DNA of 64,000 nucleotides from Paenibacillus rhizosphaerae (GCF_014192015.1 NZ_JACHXJ010000001.1:186001-250000); one strand, 5' to 3'. Shown: positions 1 to 9,478, counted from the first letter of the stretch. Numbers and translations: made by a program. The notes: generated from the sequence alone by a model not told the origin.

Positions 1-696
1 CTGTTTATTGGCACCGGTTAAAATTTCAGCAAACTTGTTGAACTCGGTAATGTTTCCATCCCGATCTGTAATAATAATGCCGTTTCTTGTGGTTTCGATG
101 ACCACCTGATTCAATATGTGCAATCGTCTATTTTGTTTTTTCAGCAGCAGTTCTCTTTCGATCGAATCTACGACCGTGCAAAGCATCGCCAGCAAAAACG
201 GATTGTGCTGGTCGATCGTCGTCATGATCGTAATGGTTCCGAGCAAATTGGCGTTATCTGTATATTGAAAGGGTACGGAATAACAGGCCGAGGACCATAA
301 AAATTCATAATAATGCTCGTCCCCGACAAGTTGAATGGGCTGACGATGATCCAAAACCAAATTAATGCTGTTGGTTCCCGCTTCGTGTTCATTGAACACG
401 AGGCCAACCATAATGCCTGATTGCTGAACCACACTCTTGATCGCTTCATCCCCGGCCATTTCCAGAATGCAGCCATTTTCATCGGAAATCAGGATCAGCA
501 GCGGGAGCCCTTTCATGAGCTCCAACAACTTATGAACAAAAAAATCAATGACGGACAATATTTCCTCGTATTCGGCCCGTTTTAGATTCAGATCGCTTTC
601 AGATAAAAAGTTAGTAAAGCAGGGAATCCCCTGGGGATCAATACCTAGCTTTTCACATCTCTTTTTGGACTCCGAGATTAAGGATACTTTCGTCAA
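1..696 (-). CDS. GAF-PAS N-terminus of a sigma-54-dependent activator (partial)
   Basis: The reading frame is open from a TTG at 696 to the window edge (232 codons), so the C-terminal part is missing. The TTG follows a GGGGG-containing ribosome site at about 703-707. The visible protein has a short N-terminal region, then a GAF-like segment (about residues 50-190, with a NEHEAGTNSI stretch typical of AcoR/DhaR-type proteins), then the start of a PAS domain (TTRNGIIITDRDGNITEFN). This order matches bacterial enhancer-binding proteins, where an AAA+ sigma-54-interaction domain and a Fis-type HTH follow. Those parts are not visible, so the class is inferred. It could also be a GAF-PAS sensor of another kind. 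The neighbouring genes give no hint of the target operon. Confidence 0.7.
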   Translation of the reverse strand, partial: MTKVSLISESKKRCEKLGIDPQGIPCFTNFLSESDLNLKRAEYEEILSVIDFFVHKLLELMKGLPLLILISDENGCILEMAGDEAIKSVVQQSGIMVGLVFNEHEAGTNSINLVLDHRQPIQLVGDEHYYEFLWSSACYSVPFQYTDNANLLGTITIMTTIDQHNPFLLAMLCTVVDSIERELLLKKQNRRLHILNQVVIETTRNGIIITDRDGNITEFNKFAEILTGANKQ

Positions 697-882
697 ATCA
701 ATCCCCCTACTTTACCATGAAAAATGCAATAAATTTACTTAAATGATAAGTTACCCCGATATGTAACGGTTCTTTTTTCATTATGACGGCGCTTAAAGTT
801 TTTTTCAATTTATTTTCTGTTAGATTCTGGGTGCTCTCTAGAAATCGAGTTTTCATGGATGAGCTACACGATTACATGTTCT

Positions 883-1063
883 CTAATACATCCACCCTTT
901 CTGCAATTCTTCTAATATTATTTCGGCCGATTTATCCAGATTATGAACATCGATGAACGTCATTCGTATGGTCGTGGTTTGATCAGGACCCGTGTATAAA
1001 ATTAACCTTACATGCCTTCCGGACTGCCCTGACCGATCCACCCTAAAATCTAGTAACCTTCAC
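883..1063 (-). pseudogene. small frameshifted coding remnant, unknown family
   Basis: On the minus strand a stretch ending at a TAG (883-885) reads like real protein: it contains LILYTGPDQTTTIRMTFIDV and ends LEELQKGWMY. Going upstream the frame meets a TGA. A second frame starting from GTG at 1063 reads VKVTRF and then stops at a TAG (1043-1045). Removing one T from the T-run at 1045-1048 (as read on the minus strand) would join the two into one product of about 60 residues. I do not recognise the family. It may be a decayed small gene, a sequencing error, or chance. No convincing ribosome site precedes either candidate start. Confidence 0.3.
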
Positions 1064-1131
1064 CTGAAATGTAGCGGATATATTACATGACCGTTTCCTT
1101 CATATAATGTTTATTACAGAGAGGCTCAGCA

Positions 1132-1257
1132 ATGACCACGGTCACGCTCATGACGCGGATGAGCAATGCATACGGTAACCAGCAAGTAAAAGTACCGGTC
1201 AGCAAGGATGGTGTCTGGAAAATCTCAGGTTCAGTAATCGAAGGACAAATAAACTAA
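1132..1257 (+). pseudogene. short ORF, possible C-terminal remnant of a secreted domain
   Basis: A 41-codon frame from ATG 1132 to TAA 1257 reads as a plausible beta-sandwich end, with the stretch QQVKVPVSKDGVWKISGSV. The frame is open upstream only to a TAA at 1105-1107, so nothing longer is preserved. The style recalls the end of small FixH/YtkA-like domains, but I cannot prove this. An AGAGAGG at 1118-1124 could act as a ribosome site, so a translated short peptide cannot be excluded. It sits just before the LysR pair; the rest of the 697-1271 gap shows only this, the frameshifted remnant on the other strand, and AT-rich sequence. Confidence 0.3.
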
Positions 1258-1271
1258 AGGGGGGATACATT

Positions 1272-2171
1272 GTGGAATTACGTCAGCTTGAATATTTTAT
1301 TCAAGTTTGCAAATCCGGAAGTCTGACCAAAGCGAAAGAAGAATTAGGTGTAACTCAGCCTACACTAAGTCAGCAAATTCGGGTTTTGGAAGATGAGTAC
1401 AATATTCAATTGTTCGATCGGGTCAGCAGGGGAGTTGAGGTAACGGAAGCGGGGAAAATTCTCTTGAATAAGGGCCATGCCATTATGAATCTTCTTGAAG
1501 AAGCGCGAAATGAAATCGTTGGCCGAGTCAACCAATCTGTAGAGACCATTTCTATTGGATGCTGTCCTGCTGAACTCGAATATCTTGCTCCTTACTTCAT
1601 GAGATTTCATCAAAAGTACCCGAACATTTTATTGAAAATTATCGATGCAGAGGATGCCGAGAATAAAGTTTTGGAACAAAAGGTAGATATCGGGATCACT
1701 GCCTATCCGGTTTCTGACACTTCAGTCATTTCGACTCATTTGTATAGACAAGAAATGGCGCTATTGCTTCACTCGGAACATCCTTTGGCCAATAAATCTT
1801 CGATTCCTTTTCGATCTTTGAAGCAAATGAATTCGATCATGTTCCGGGAACAAAACAAATCATTAATTGATATGCATTGTTTCTCTTGTGGGTTTGCCTT
1901 GAAGTCGAGCATAGAAACATCCTCCACTCCAGTATTGATTCACTGGGTTCGTCAGGGACTTGGAGCAGCTCTTATCCCTATATCTTTGCTTGAAGGTCTA
2001 CAGGACGACTCTTTGCGTATTGTCAAATTAGAAGGCCATATACCTCGTTGGGATATTTCTCTTGTAAACCTTCGTTCCGTTACGATGAAGTCTGTTGTGC
2101 GCCTATTTATTCAAGAGATGGTTTCATATGTAAGAGAGGTTGAGGTGAGTCTTTCATGTTCAGGCAATTAG
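1272..2171 (+). CDS. LysR-family transcriptional regulator, first of a tandem pair
   Basis: The 299-residue product has the LysR plan: a winged HTH in residues 1-60 (LRQLEYFIQVCKSGSLTKA, then QPTLSQQIRVLEDE) followed by a two-lobe periplasmic-binding-type effector domain (about 90-290). The start is GTG at 1272, seven bases after a GGGGGG ribosome site. The effector ligand is not predictable from sequence. The gene overlaps the next LysR gene by 16 bases, so the two are translated together. They share the same N-terminal pattern and look like a duplication. No structural gene is adjacent in the same or the divergent direction except the activator fragment ending at 696, so the target is unknown. 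Confidence 0.9.
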   Translation: MELRQLEYFIQVCKSGSLTKAKEELGVTQPTLSQQIRVLEDEYNIQLFDRVSRGVEVTEAGKILLNKGHAIMNLLEEARNEIVGRVNQSVETISIGCCPAELEYLAPYFMRFHQKYPNILLKIIDAEDAENKVLEQKVDIGITAYPVSDTSVISTHLYRQEMALLLHSEHPLANKSSIPFRSLKQMNSIMFREQNKSLIDMHCFSCGFALKSSIETSSTPVLIHWVRQGLGAALIPISLLEGLQDDSLRIVKLEGHIPRWDISLVNLRSVTMKSVVRLFIQEMVSYVREVEVSLSCSGN

Positions 2172-3019
2172 AATGCTTCATCCAAATCTGCAAAGAAGGA
2201 AGCTTTACTAAAGCCGCAGAAGTTTTAATGATTTCTCAACCTACGTTAAGCCAACAGATCCGCTTTCTAGAGGGAGAAGTTGGAACCCCTTTATTTCAGA
2301 GAGTTGGCAGAGGCGTAAAAGTTACAGCTGACGGGGAAATACTTTACGGGAAGGCCCTTTCCGTAATGAAGCTCATTGAAGAATCGAAGAAAGAAACTTA
2401 CGAGTTACGCTATGCTCGGGCAAATAAACTTTCGATAGGTATTTCGCCAGTGGACTTCCATGGTCTAATCCCGCGTTTTTTGAAATTCCATGAACAGTAT
2501 CCTGATATTACATTGAAATTTGCCAGTACAGAATATACAACACAGCAATTATTGAATCGTAGTATCGATATTGGCATTGCCAACCATTATGATCCAAACA
2601 AAGAAATTCATGCGATGCACCTCTATAAAGAAGAACAAGCATTGGTCGTTTATGCGGACCATCCATGGGCAGATCGAACCTCTGTTTCTTTTCAAGAGCT
2701 TGAAGATTTAGAAACTTCCTTATTTGTCGCAGATAAAAGTGTAATCGATCATCTTCATACCTTCAGCGAGAAAATCGCCAAATCCTTACAAACCCAATTC
2801 GAGTCAACTTCGACGGCTATTCTTCTTTCTATGGTACTGCAAAAGGTGGGGGCAGCTATATTACCTGCTTCTTTAATTGAAACATTTCCTGGGCAGCATC
2901 TGAAAATGATTCGTTTCGTAGATCCAACACCTGTACGTGAGATTAAGCTGATTTATAAAAAGTATCATCACCATAATCCTTCTGTTCAGAAGTGTATCGA
3001 CTTTTTTATGGAATCATAG
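2156..3019 (+). CDS. LysR-family transcriptional regulator, second of a tandem pair
   Basis: The 287-residue product starts FRQLECFIQICKEGSFTKA with QPTLSQQIRFLEGE, a classical LysR HTH, followed by the effector-binding domain (about 90-285). Its ATG at 2156 lies inside the end of the upstream LysR gene, with a GAGAGGTTGAGGTGAG purine stretch just before it acting as ribosome site. The N-terminal third is close to its neighbour, while the effector domains diverge, which suggests duplication followed by change of ligand. It probably forms its own homotetramer; heteromers with the neighbour are possible but speculative. Confidence 0.9.
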   Translation: MFRQLECFIQICKEGSFTKAAEVLMISQPTLSQQIRFLEGEVGTPLFQRVGRGVKVTADGEILYGKALSVMKLIEESKKETYELRYARANKLSIGISPVDFHGLIPRFLKFHEQYPDITLKFASTEYTTQQLLNRSIDIGIANHYDPNKEIHAMHLYKEEQALVVYADHPWADRTSVSFQELEDLETSLFVADKSVIDHLHTFSEKIAKSLQTQFESTSTAILLSMVLQKVGAAILPASLIETFPGQHLKMIRFVDPTPVREIKLIYKKYHHHNPSVQKCIDFFMES

Positions 3020-3045
3020 ATCGGGGAACCAGAACATCATAGCTA

Positions 3046-3104
3046 ACCAATGCGAGCCTAGACGAAGGGAAGTTTTCCTGTCTTGCTCGCTTATTCGCGT
3101 TGGT
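3046..3104. repeat. inverted repeat downstream of the LysR pair
   Basis: The arms ACCAATGCGA (3046-3055) and TCGCGTTGGT (3095-3104) can pair with one G-U. An inner GGGAA/TTCC pairing is also possible. There is no T-run after the stem, so it is a weak terminator or an operator-like element. Confidence 0.35.
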
Positions 3105-3274
3105 CGGCATAGGAACCCCCCAAATATTGTAACCCTACGTATCATGTTAGACTCTTTCCTTTGCTTGCTATAACCTTTATACTAGCAATGAATTAAGGAA
3201 TTTGAACGGCATTCGTCTGCTTTTGTTGAAATATATTAAATTATGGGATATTAACGGCCGAAGGGGAATTTTGA

Positions 3275-4972
3275 ATGGGTAAAATGCGTAAATCGGCATT
3301 GCTGTTACTGGCTCTAATGATGTGTTGGACTATGGTGTCTTGTTCTGGGAACACGGGCACATCGAGCAATGGCACCGCTGACGATACGATTCTCAACGCC
3401 AACCTTAAAAAGGCAGATGCTTCTCAAATGAAGCTTTCTCCGGACGAGCCTGCCTGGAAGCTCGATACGACACCGATAACGTTTGACTGGTATATCAATT
3501 TCGATTGGTTTACCGGCAAGTGGGGAGGCAACGCAGTTTCCGATTATATAACGAAGAAGACGGGCGTCAGCTTGAACTTTATCGTGCCTGCCGGCGACGC
3601 CGGCGAGAAGCTTAACACGATGATGTCAGCAAGGTCGCTCCCTGACTTCATCACGCTAGGCTGGTACGAGGATTCCGTGCAGAAGATGATCAATGGAGAT
3701 ATGGTACTTCCGCTAAATGAGCTGGCGGAACAATACGATCCTTATTTTTTTAAAGTCGCTGACTCAGAGAAGCTTAACTGGTACACACAGGCTGACGGAA
3801 ATGTGTACAGCTACCCGAATGCATCTTCATCCCCTGCGGATTATCAAAAATACGGGAAGCTTTTTACATCTAATCAGACCTTTGTTGTCCGGAAAGATAT
3901 GTATGAAGCCCTCGGGAAGCCGGATATGAGCACACCGGAAGGGTTTCTCGGCGCACTGAAGGCTGCGAAGGAGAAGTTTCCGGAAGTAGATGGCCAACCG
4001 CTCATTCCGATTGGCATGCATGAATTTACGGAGACCGGCAACTATTCGCTGGAATCCTATCTTCAGAACTTCCTAGCCATTCCGCAGCAGAAAAACGGCA
4101 AACTGTACGACCGTCGAAGCGATCCAACTTATCTGAAATGGCTGAAGGTGTTCCGTCAAGCGAATGAGGACGGGTTGATGCCGACAGATGTTTATATTGA
4201 TGAAAAACGGCTGGAAAAGGACGAAAAAATAGCACAAGGGCGTTATTTTGCCATGCTGTATCAGTGGTCTGATTTTACAGAGATTAACCAGGCGCTGTAT
4301 CAGAAGGACCCGAATAAGGTGTATATCGCGATTGATGGACCGGCCAATGATGCGCATGATGCGCCAACACTAGCAGGAAATGGCGTCTCCGGTTGGACGG
4401 TGACGCTCATCTCGAAGAATGTCAAGGACAAGAAGAGGGCCATTGCCTTCCTCAGCTATTTGCTCAGCGAAGAGGGAAACAAGGATCTGTACTTAGGAGA
4501 GAAGGGCGTTACCTACGATACGATAGACGGCAAAGATCAGTTCCTGCCGGAGGTCATGCAACTGCTCAACACCAACCGCCAAGCGTTCGACAGCAAATAC
4601 GGCGGTTCTTATAGGTACTGGATGTTAATGGATACGAACATGAATCTAGCATGGATGACGGGGATGGATGCGGAGCCTTCCAAACAAATTACCGATTGGA
4701 CGAGGGGAAAGACGATCAGCATGAGTGAGTTTGAAAATCTGGACCCGGACCCGACGACGAAGGAAGGTATTGCGCAAGGCAAAAATACCCGGCTCTGGGC
4801 CGAGACGCTGCCGAAGCTGCTGATGTCTAAGTCTGATGCCGAATTCGACCGGCTGTTCGCAGAATTCATGAAGATCACTACCGAGGATCCCGAGTATGGA
4901 GCTATCGTAGCTAGCCGCCAAGCAGCCTATGAACGAAATGTACAGAAGCTGCAGTCGTCACTCAATCCGTAG
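3275..4972 (+). CDS. extracellular solute-binding lipoprotein (family 1, LplA-like)
   Basis: The product is 565 residues. A lipoprotein signal peptide ends at C23 (context MVSC), so the mature protein should be anchored on the outer face of the membrane. The body is the large family-1 carbohydrate-binding type used by Paenibacillus and Bacillus oligosaccharide importers, with long insertions (KKTGVSLNFIVP near residue 95, WYEDSVQKMI near 130). It is followed after 36 bases by a sensor kinase and then a response regulator, but by no permease genes, unlike the usual lplABC order. It may act as a ligand presenter for the kinase or serve permeases elsewhere. The start is the ATG at 3275, eight to ten bases after a GAAGGGGAA site. 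Confidence 0.88.
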   Translation: MGKMRKSALLLLALMMCWTMVSCSGNTGTSSNGTADDTILNANLKKADASQMKLSPDEPAWKLDTTPITFDWYINFDWFTGKWGGNAVSDYITKKTGVSLNFIVPAGDAGEKLNTMMSARSLPDFITLGWYEDSVQKMINGDMVLPLNELAEQYDPYFFKVADSEKLNWYTQADGNVYSYPNASSSPADYQKYGKLFTSNQTFVVRKDMYEALGKPDMSTPEGFLGALKAAKEKFPEVDGQPLIPIGMHEFTETGNYSLESYLQNFLAIPQQKNGKLYDRRSDPTYLKWLKVFRQANEDGLMPTDVYIDEKRLEKDEKIAQGRYFAMLYQWSDFTEINQALYQKDPNKVYIAIDGPANDAHDAPTLAGNGVSGWTVTLISKNVKDKKRAIAFLSYLLSEEGNKDLYLGEKGVTYDTIDGKDQFLPEVMQLLNTNRQAFDSKYGGSYRYWMLMDTNMNLAWMTGMDAEPSKQITDWTRGKTISMSEFENLDPDPTTKEGIAQGKNTRLWAETLPKLLMSKSDAEFDRLFAEFMKITTEDPEYGAIVASRQAAYERNVQKLQSSLNP

Positions 4973-5008
4973 TTCAATAGAGGAAGCAGCAGGATGTGAA
5001 AACAGGGG

Positions 5009-6895
5009 ATGGGATTTGCGGCAATTCGTTGGTTATTGGGGATACGTGCATTTACGTCTAACCTTTCGCTTCAAGTCAAACTGATTCTGTCATTTGTGTT
5101 CGTTATCTTTATCCCGGTTGTTCTGTTCTCCTGGTACACGATCAACGAGGAAACCGCTAAGGCAATGAAAGAATTGACGGAGAGCAGCGAGAATGGGCTG
5201 GAGGTAGAGAAGATAAACATTGAGAATAACGTAGAGCTGATGGGATGGACCGGTCAGCTTGCGTTATCCAACCGGGAAATGAACAATTATTTGCAGGTTG
5301 AACAATTTCAGGATACAGCACATGTTCTGCATATTAAGAAAGATGTGGTCAACAGCTTTCAATATTTTTTGTTTAACAATCCACGAATTGCCAATGTCCG
5401 GTTGTTTACGGACAACCTTTTTGTGAATGAGATTTGGCCGGTTATCCTACAGGAATCACGTATTCAGGACAAGCCTTGGCATCATGACGTGATGAAGCAG
5501 GGCGGTTTGCCCTGGTGGGAGATACAAGAGAACGTCGTCCTGACCGGCGCGCCATCCGAACAATCGCCGAATGAGCCATTCATGACGTACTTGCAGGAAT
5601 TCAAATATCCGGACAACGCAACTCATAACGGGATTCTGGAGATATCGATGAAGCTGTCCGATTTCTTCTCCCGGACGTTCAGCAGCGTGCAGGACATGAA
5701 CTCTCAGCTGATCGTAGTCGCAAGGAGCGGAAAGCTTTTCAGCTTGAAAGACTCGCCCGTGTTCGAGCAGAACAGCGCCGGGGAATTAATGAGAAGCGTG
5801 AAGCTGACGAGTAATCCAGATAGCCAGGCGGTACAGTTCAAGGTTAATGGCGAGTCCTACTTGGCATTTCAGAGCTACATCCCATCGATTGACGTACATC
5901 TGGTCAATATGGTCAGCCTTGCGGAGACGATGGAAGGCATCAACCATTCGAGAATTCGTTATATCGTGCTTGTATCATTACTAGCGGCATTTCTTGTGCT
6001 GCTGTCTTACTCGATGCAGGCGATCATTTTGCGCAGGCTAAAGGCATTAAGAGAATCGATGCAGCAGGTGAGAAATGGCAACTTCAACGTCGAGCTGCCG
6101 CAGATCACCGGTACCGATGAGGTAGGAGAGCTGGGCTTCCATTACCGCAATCTTATTCTGAAAATTAACGAGCTCATTCAAGACCAGGCAGCTCGGCAGG
6201 CGGCAGGCAAAGAAGCTGAGCTTCGGGCGCTGAAGAACCAGATCGATTCCCATTTCCTCTACAATACGCTGGAGAACGTCAAGATGCTGGCGGAGATTGA
6301 AGGGCAGTATCTTATATCAGACATCATGACCTCGTTAGGCGGTATGATGCGGTATTCGATGGAATGGAGGCAGGATCACGTGATGCTTAGCGATGAGATC
6401 CAGCAGGTCCAGCATTATGTATCCGTCATGAACATCCGTTATGATGGTAGACTTGATCTCCGGCTGTCTATTGGACCGGAATGCCTCAAGCAGGAATCGC
6501 TTAAAATGTCGCTGCAGCCCGTAGTCGAGAATGCCATCAAACATGGGATGAGCCGCATGCATTCCAAGGATGGAAACCTTCTCATTACGATTTCTGCCGT
6601 CCGGCGTGATCAAGTTTGTGTCATAGAGATTACGGACAGCGGCTGCGGCATACCGGATGAAACACTGGGCTTATTGAATCAAATGCTGCGAATGGAAGAG
6701 CTCGCTTACCGGGAGGTCCGGCAATTATTCGTTCGTAGGGATAACGAGGACGGTAATGGGATCGGTCTGCGTAATGTGGACCAACGTTTAGTGATGAGCT
6801 ATGGGGTGGAATATGGGATTCGGATCGAAAGTGAGGAAGGAAGCTATACACGCATAATCATGACTTTGCCGTACCGGGTCATGGGAGGGGGATAG
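5009..6895 (+). CDS. YesM-like sensor histidine kinase
   Basis: The 628-residue membrane kinase has a first transmembrane helix at about 23-43, a large extracytoplasmic sensor region (about 45-315), a second helix (about 317-339), a HAMP linker (about 340-395), and a His_kinase domain with the phospho-acceptor H415 in QIDSHFLYNTLENV. The ATPase domain follows, with the N box QPVVENAIKHG (503-513) and G boxes DSGCGIP and GNGIGLRNV. This is the family that usually works with a YesN-type response regulator, which begins seven bases after its stop. The usual Pro in the H box (NPHFLYN) is Ser here. The start codon is uncertain, because the ATG at 5009 has a ribosome site that is too close. Confidence 0.92.
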   Translation: MGFAAIRWLLGIRAFTSNLSLQVKLILSFVFVIFIPVVLFSWYTINEETAKAMKELTESSENGLEVEKINIENNVELMGWTGQLALSNREMNNYLQVEQFQDTAHVLHIKKDVVNSFQYFLFNNPRIANVRLFTDNLFVNEIWPVILQESRIQDKPWHHDVMKQGGLPWWEIQENVVLTGAPSEQSPNEPFMTYLQEFKYPDNATHNGILEISMKLSDFFSRTFSSVQDMNSQLIVVARSGKLFSLKDSPVFEQNSAGELMRSVKLTSNPDSQAVQFKVNGESYLAFQSYIPSIDVHLVNMVSLAETMEGINHSRIRYIVLVSLLAAFLVLLSYSMQAIILRRLKALRESMQQVRNGNFNVELPQITGTDEVGELGFHYRNLILKINELIQDQAARQAAGKEAELRALKNQIDSHFLYNTLENVKMLAEIEGQYLISDIMTSLGGMMRYSMEWRQDHVMLSDEIQQVQHYVSVMNIRYDGRLDLRLSIGPECLKQESLKMSLQPVVENAIKHGMSRMHSKDGNLLITISAVRRDQVCVIEITDSGCGIPDETLGLLNQMLRMEELAYREVRQLFVRRDNEDGNGIGLRNVDQRLVMSYGVEYGIRIESEEGSYTRIIMTLPYRVMGGG

Positions 6896-6901
6896 ACATC
6901 T

Positions 6902-8461
6902 ATGATTAGCTTGCTGATCGTCGACGACGAGAAGATCATTCGGAGAGGCTTGCAATCCGTCATTGAGAGGCAGTTCCCTGATCTGTTTAATTATCGGTTT
7001 GCCGAGAATGGACAAGAGGCGCTGGAGCTGCTACGCCAGGAGCCTGCGGATATTATGTTTACAGACATCCGAATGCCAATTATGGATGGGATCGAACTGC
7101 TCGACCAACTGCAAGACCATCCGGTTAAACCCGAGGTTGTATTGCTGTCTGGCTATAATGACTTCGTATATGCGCAGAAAGGTATCCGCTTTGCTGTAAA
7201 GGATTATCTCGTAAAGCCAGTGATTCGGGAGGAGCTGTTTGCCGTCCTGGAGCGATTAATGCTGGACATAAGGACAAGAGTAGAGCGGGCGGACAAGGCG
7301 GGCGAAGATGCCAGCCTTTTTGCTGCCGAGCTGGTTACCCTGCATTTAACCCAGAAGGATGTGGTTGATGCGATCAAACCGAACCAGCTGAAGCAGGCCG
7401 GCTTAAGCTGGTTGAATGCAGGATATACACTGGGCTTGGTTACACAACGCGGTGGGAGATCACACGCAGGCAGTACGGATGCAGCTTCTTTCAGGAATCA
7501 AATCGCTAAGCTGTTACAAGGGCATATGAATTGGATGCTGACGCGTGATGGGATAGGCGGAACGATTATGATAGCAAGCGATCCGGTTATGTTCTACCAG
7601 TTGGCGGAACAGTGGGAGTTCAGTGAGTATGAGACACAGCTGCGAATTGCGATTAGTGATTCTGTCCAAGGGATTGAGCAGATAAGGTGGGCATACAGCC
7701 AGGCGAAGCAAACCATGAAATACGGGATTCTGCTTCCAGATCTCGATGTGCTGGACTACACCGGCATAAGTGACCGCAATGAGCGGTATGTCGTTCCTGT
7801 TGAGTTGATTCAACGAATATTGAATCTCCTTGGAATGGGACGCGGGGATGAAATCCAACAACTTCTGAATCAGATCCTCGATATTCGCATGATTAGCAGC
7901 AGTGAGATCGGCTATCTGGAACGTATTAGTCAGCTGCTCAACGAGGAGCTGTTCGATAAATTGTTCCGCATCTATGGGCATAAGGTATTCGGTCTATTAA
8001 TGAAGTACGCTCATGTCGGTCACATCGGGAATTTCGATCGATTTGAAGATTATTACAATGCCGTCGTGCAGCTTCTCGATCGTCTGGATCGGTTCATCCA
8101 AGATCGGAAAGAGCAAGCGCCGACGGAACAAAATACGATGCAAAAAGTACTCACCTACTTGCAGACGCATTATGCCGACAATTTAAACATGGCGGTGGTG
8201 TCCAACCATTTCTCACTCAATTACTCGTATTTCAGCCAAGCCTTCCAGGAATTTACCGGTGAGAGTTTCTCGAACTATGTTCGCCGGTTAAGGCTGGATA
8301 AGGCGAAGGAACTCCTGGTGCACTCTGATTTGAAAGTGTACGAAATCAGCGATCAGGTTGGATTCGAAAATGTGAAGCATTTTACGAGAATATTCAAGGA
8401 TACCGAAGGCATCACGGCGCTGGAATTCCGAAGCCAGCGGAGACGGTTTGAAACCCAATGA
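6902..8461 (+). CDS. YesN-like response regulator with AraC-type DNA-binding domain
   Basis: The 519-residue product has a CheY-type receiver in 1-120: acidic pair D8/D9 in VDDE, phospho-acceptor D55 in FTDIRMP, S83 and K105 in DYLVKP. A central region of about 250 residues follows, and a C-terminal AraC/XylS double HTH (about 415-515; NYVRRLRLDKAKELL, YEISDQVGFENVKHFTRIF). It should be phosphorylated by the kinase encoded six bases upstream and then activate sugar-uptake genes. Because the cassette contains only the binding protein, the kinase and this regulator, the regulated promoter is probably that of the binding protein or lies outside the window. Confidence 0.93.
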   Translation: MISLLIVDDEKIIRRGLQSVIERQFPDLFNYRFAENGQEALELLRQEPADIMFTDIRMPIMDGIELLDQLQDHPVKPEVVLLSGYNDFVYAQKGIRFAVKDYLVKPVIREELFAVLERLMLDIRTRVERADKAGEDASLFAAELVTLHLTQKDVVDAIKPNQLKQAGLSWLNAGYTLGLVTQRGGRSHAGSTDAASFRNQIAKLLQGHMNWMLTRDGIGGTIMIASDPVMFYQLAEQWEFSEYETQLRIAISDSVQGIEQIRWAYSQAKQTMKYGILLPDLDVLDYTGISDRNERYVVPVELIQRILNLLGMGRGDEIQQLLNQILDIRMISSSEIGYLERISQLLNEELFDKLFRIYGHKVFGLLMKYAHVGHIGNFDRFEDYYNAVVQLLDRLDRFIQDRKEQAPTEQNTMQKVLTYLQTHYADNLNMAVVSNHFSLNYSYFSQAFQEFTGESFSNYVRRLRLDKAKELLVHSDLKVYEISDQVGFENVKHFTRIFKDTEGITALEFRSQRRRFETQ

Positions 8462-8520
8462 TGCTCGTTTTCATTTCGCTATTTCCGTCTTGCTTCTCAT
8501 CCTTACCAAAGCGAAAACAC

Positions 8521-8549
8521 AAATGACCCATAAGAGGGTCATTTTTTTT
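8521..8549 (+). terminator. Rho-independent terminator of the kinase-regulator cassette
   Basis: The stem AATGACCC/GGGTCATT with a six-base loop is followed by eight T residues. It lies 60 bases after the response regulator stop. Confidence 0.85.
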
Positions 8550-8593
8550 GTAAAAAAGCATCCTCTTTTGGGCCACAGTTCACAACCTTTCAA

Positions 8594-9433
8594 TCATTCA
8601 GCATTCAGAAAGTTAATCAAAGCTGTATTGAATTCTTCAGGGTGAGTTGCGTTTAGACCATGAGGTCCACCTTCGATGACGACGAGTTGACTACCTGGAA
8701 CCGCTTCGTGGGAAAGTTGACCGCTGACTTCAAGCGTCACAATGGCATCGGAATCCCCATGGATAACAAGCAATGGGATATCGAATTTCGCCAAATCGCC
8801 ACGGAAATCCGTCCGGCCGAAGGCATCAATGCAATCCAGCGTCCCCTTTGGCGAAGCAGAAGAAGCAATTTCAACGTTGTAATGGCGGAAAGACTCGCTA
8901 ACCAGATCAGTTCTATCCCCTGCTTTAAAGAAATTGTGAGTGAAGTCGTCAAGGAAGGCGACACGGTCTTTTTTCAAACCGTCTTGGAAGCCTTGAATCG
9001 TGGCTTCATCCAGACCGCCTTCCGGATGCTCGGCAGATTTGTAAAAGAACGGTGGAACCGCAGCGGCCAGCACGGCTTTTTTGACACGGCTTGTTCCGTA
9101 TGTACCGATGTAACGGGCCACCTCTCCGCCACCCATCGAGAATCCGACCAGCGTCACATCCTTCAGGTCCAGTTGTTCGATTAGCTTATGAAGATCCGCT
9201 GCAAACGTATCATAGTCATATCCGTTCCACGGTTGCGAGGATTGCCCGAATCCACGGCGGTCATAGGTAATTACGCGGTAACCTGCATCGATGAGCGCTG
9301 GAACTTGACTCTCCCAGGAGCGCCCGCTCAGTGGCCAACCATGAATCAAAATGACAGGTTTGCCTGTGCCAAGATCCTCAAAATTCAACTGAATGGGGTG
9401 CCCATTTTCTTCTCCGACTAATAATTTTGGCAT
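8594..9433 (-). CDS. alpha/beta hydrolase, non-heme chloroperoxidase-like
   Basis: The 279-residue product has the alpha/beta-hydrolase fold with the oxyanion motif HGWPLSG (31-37), nucleophile S99 in GFSMGG, acid D229 in HGDSDAIV, and H258 in GGPHGLN. This set, with YDRRGFGQSSQP near residue 58, is typical of the small cofactor-free haloperoxidase/esterase group. The real substrate in such proteins is usually an ester or lactone. It follows the isochorismatase-like gene on the same strand with a 45-base gap and has its own GAGGAG ribosome site, so the two are likely cotranscribed. The pairing suggests hydrolytic detoxification, but this is inference. Confidence 0.9.
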   Translation of the reverse strand: MPKLLVGEENGHPIQLNFEDLGTGKPVILIHGWPLSGRSWESQVPALIDAGYRVITYDRRGFGQSSQPWNGYDYDTFAADLHKLIEQLDLKDVTLVGFSMGGGEVARYIGTYGTSRVKKAVLAAAVPPFFYKSAEHPEGGLDEATIQGFQDGLKKDRVAFLDDFTHNFFKAGDRTDLVSESFRHYNVEIASSASPKGTLDCIDAFGRTDFRGDLAKFDIPLLVIHGDSDAIVTLEVSGQLSHEAVPGSQLVVIEGGPHGLNATHPEEFNTALINFLNAE

Positions 9434-9478
9434 GTTTCATTCTCCTCTGATTTTTTTTGATGGTAATTCATTTTAGCT

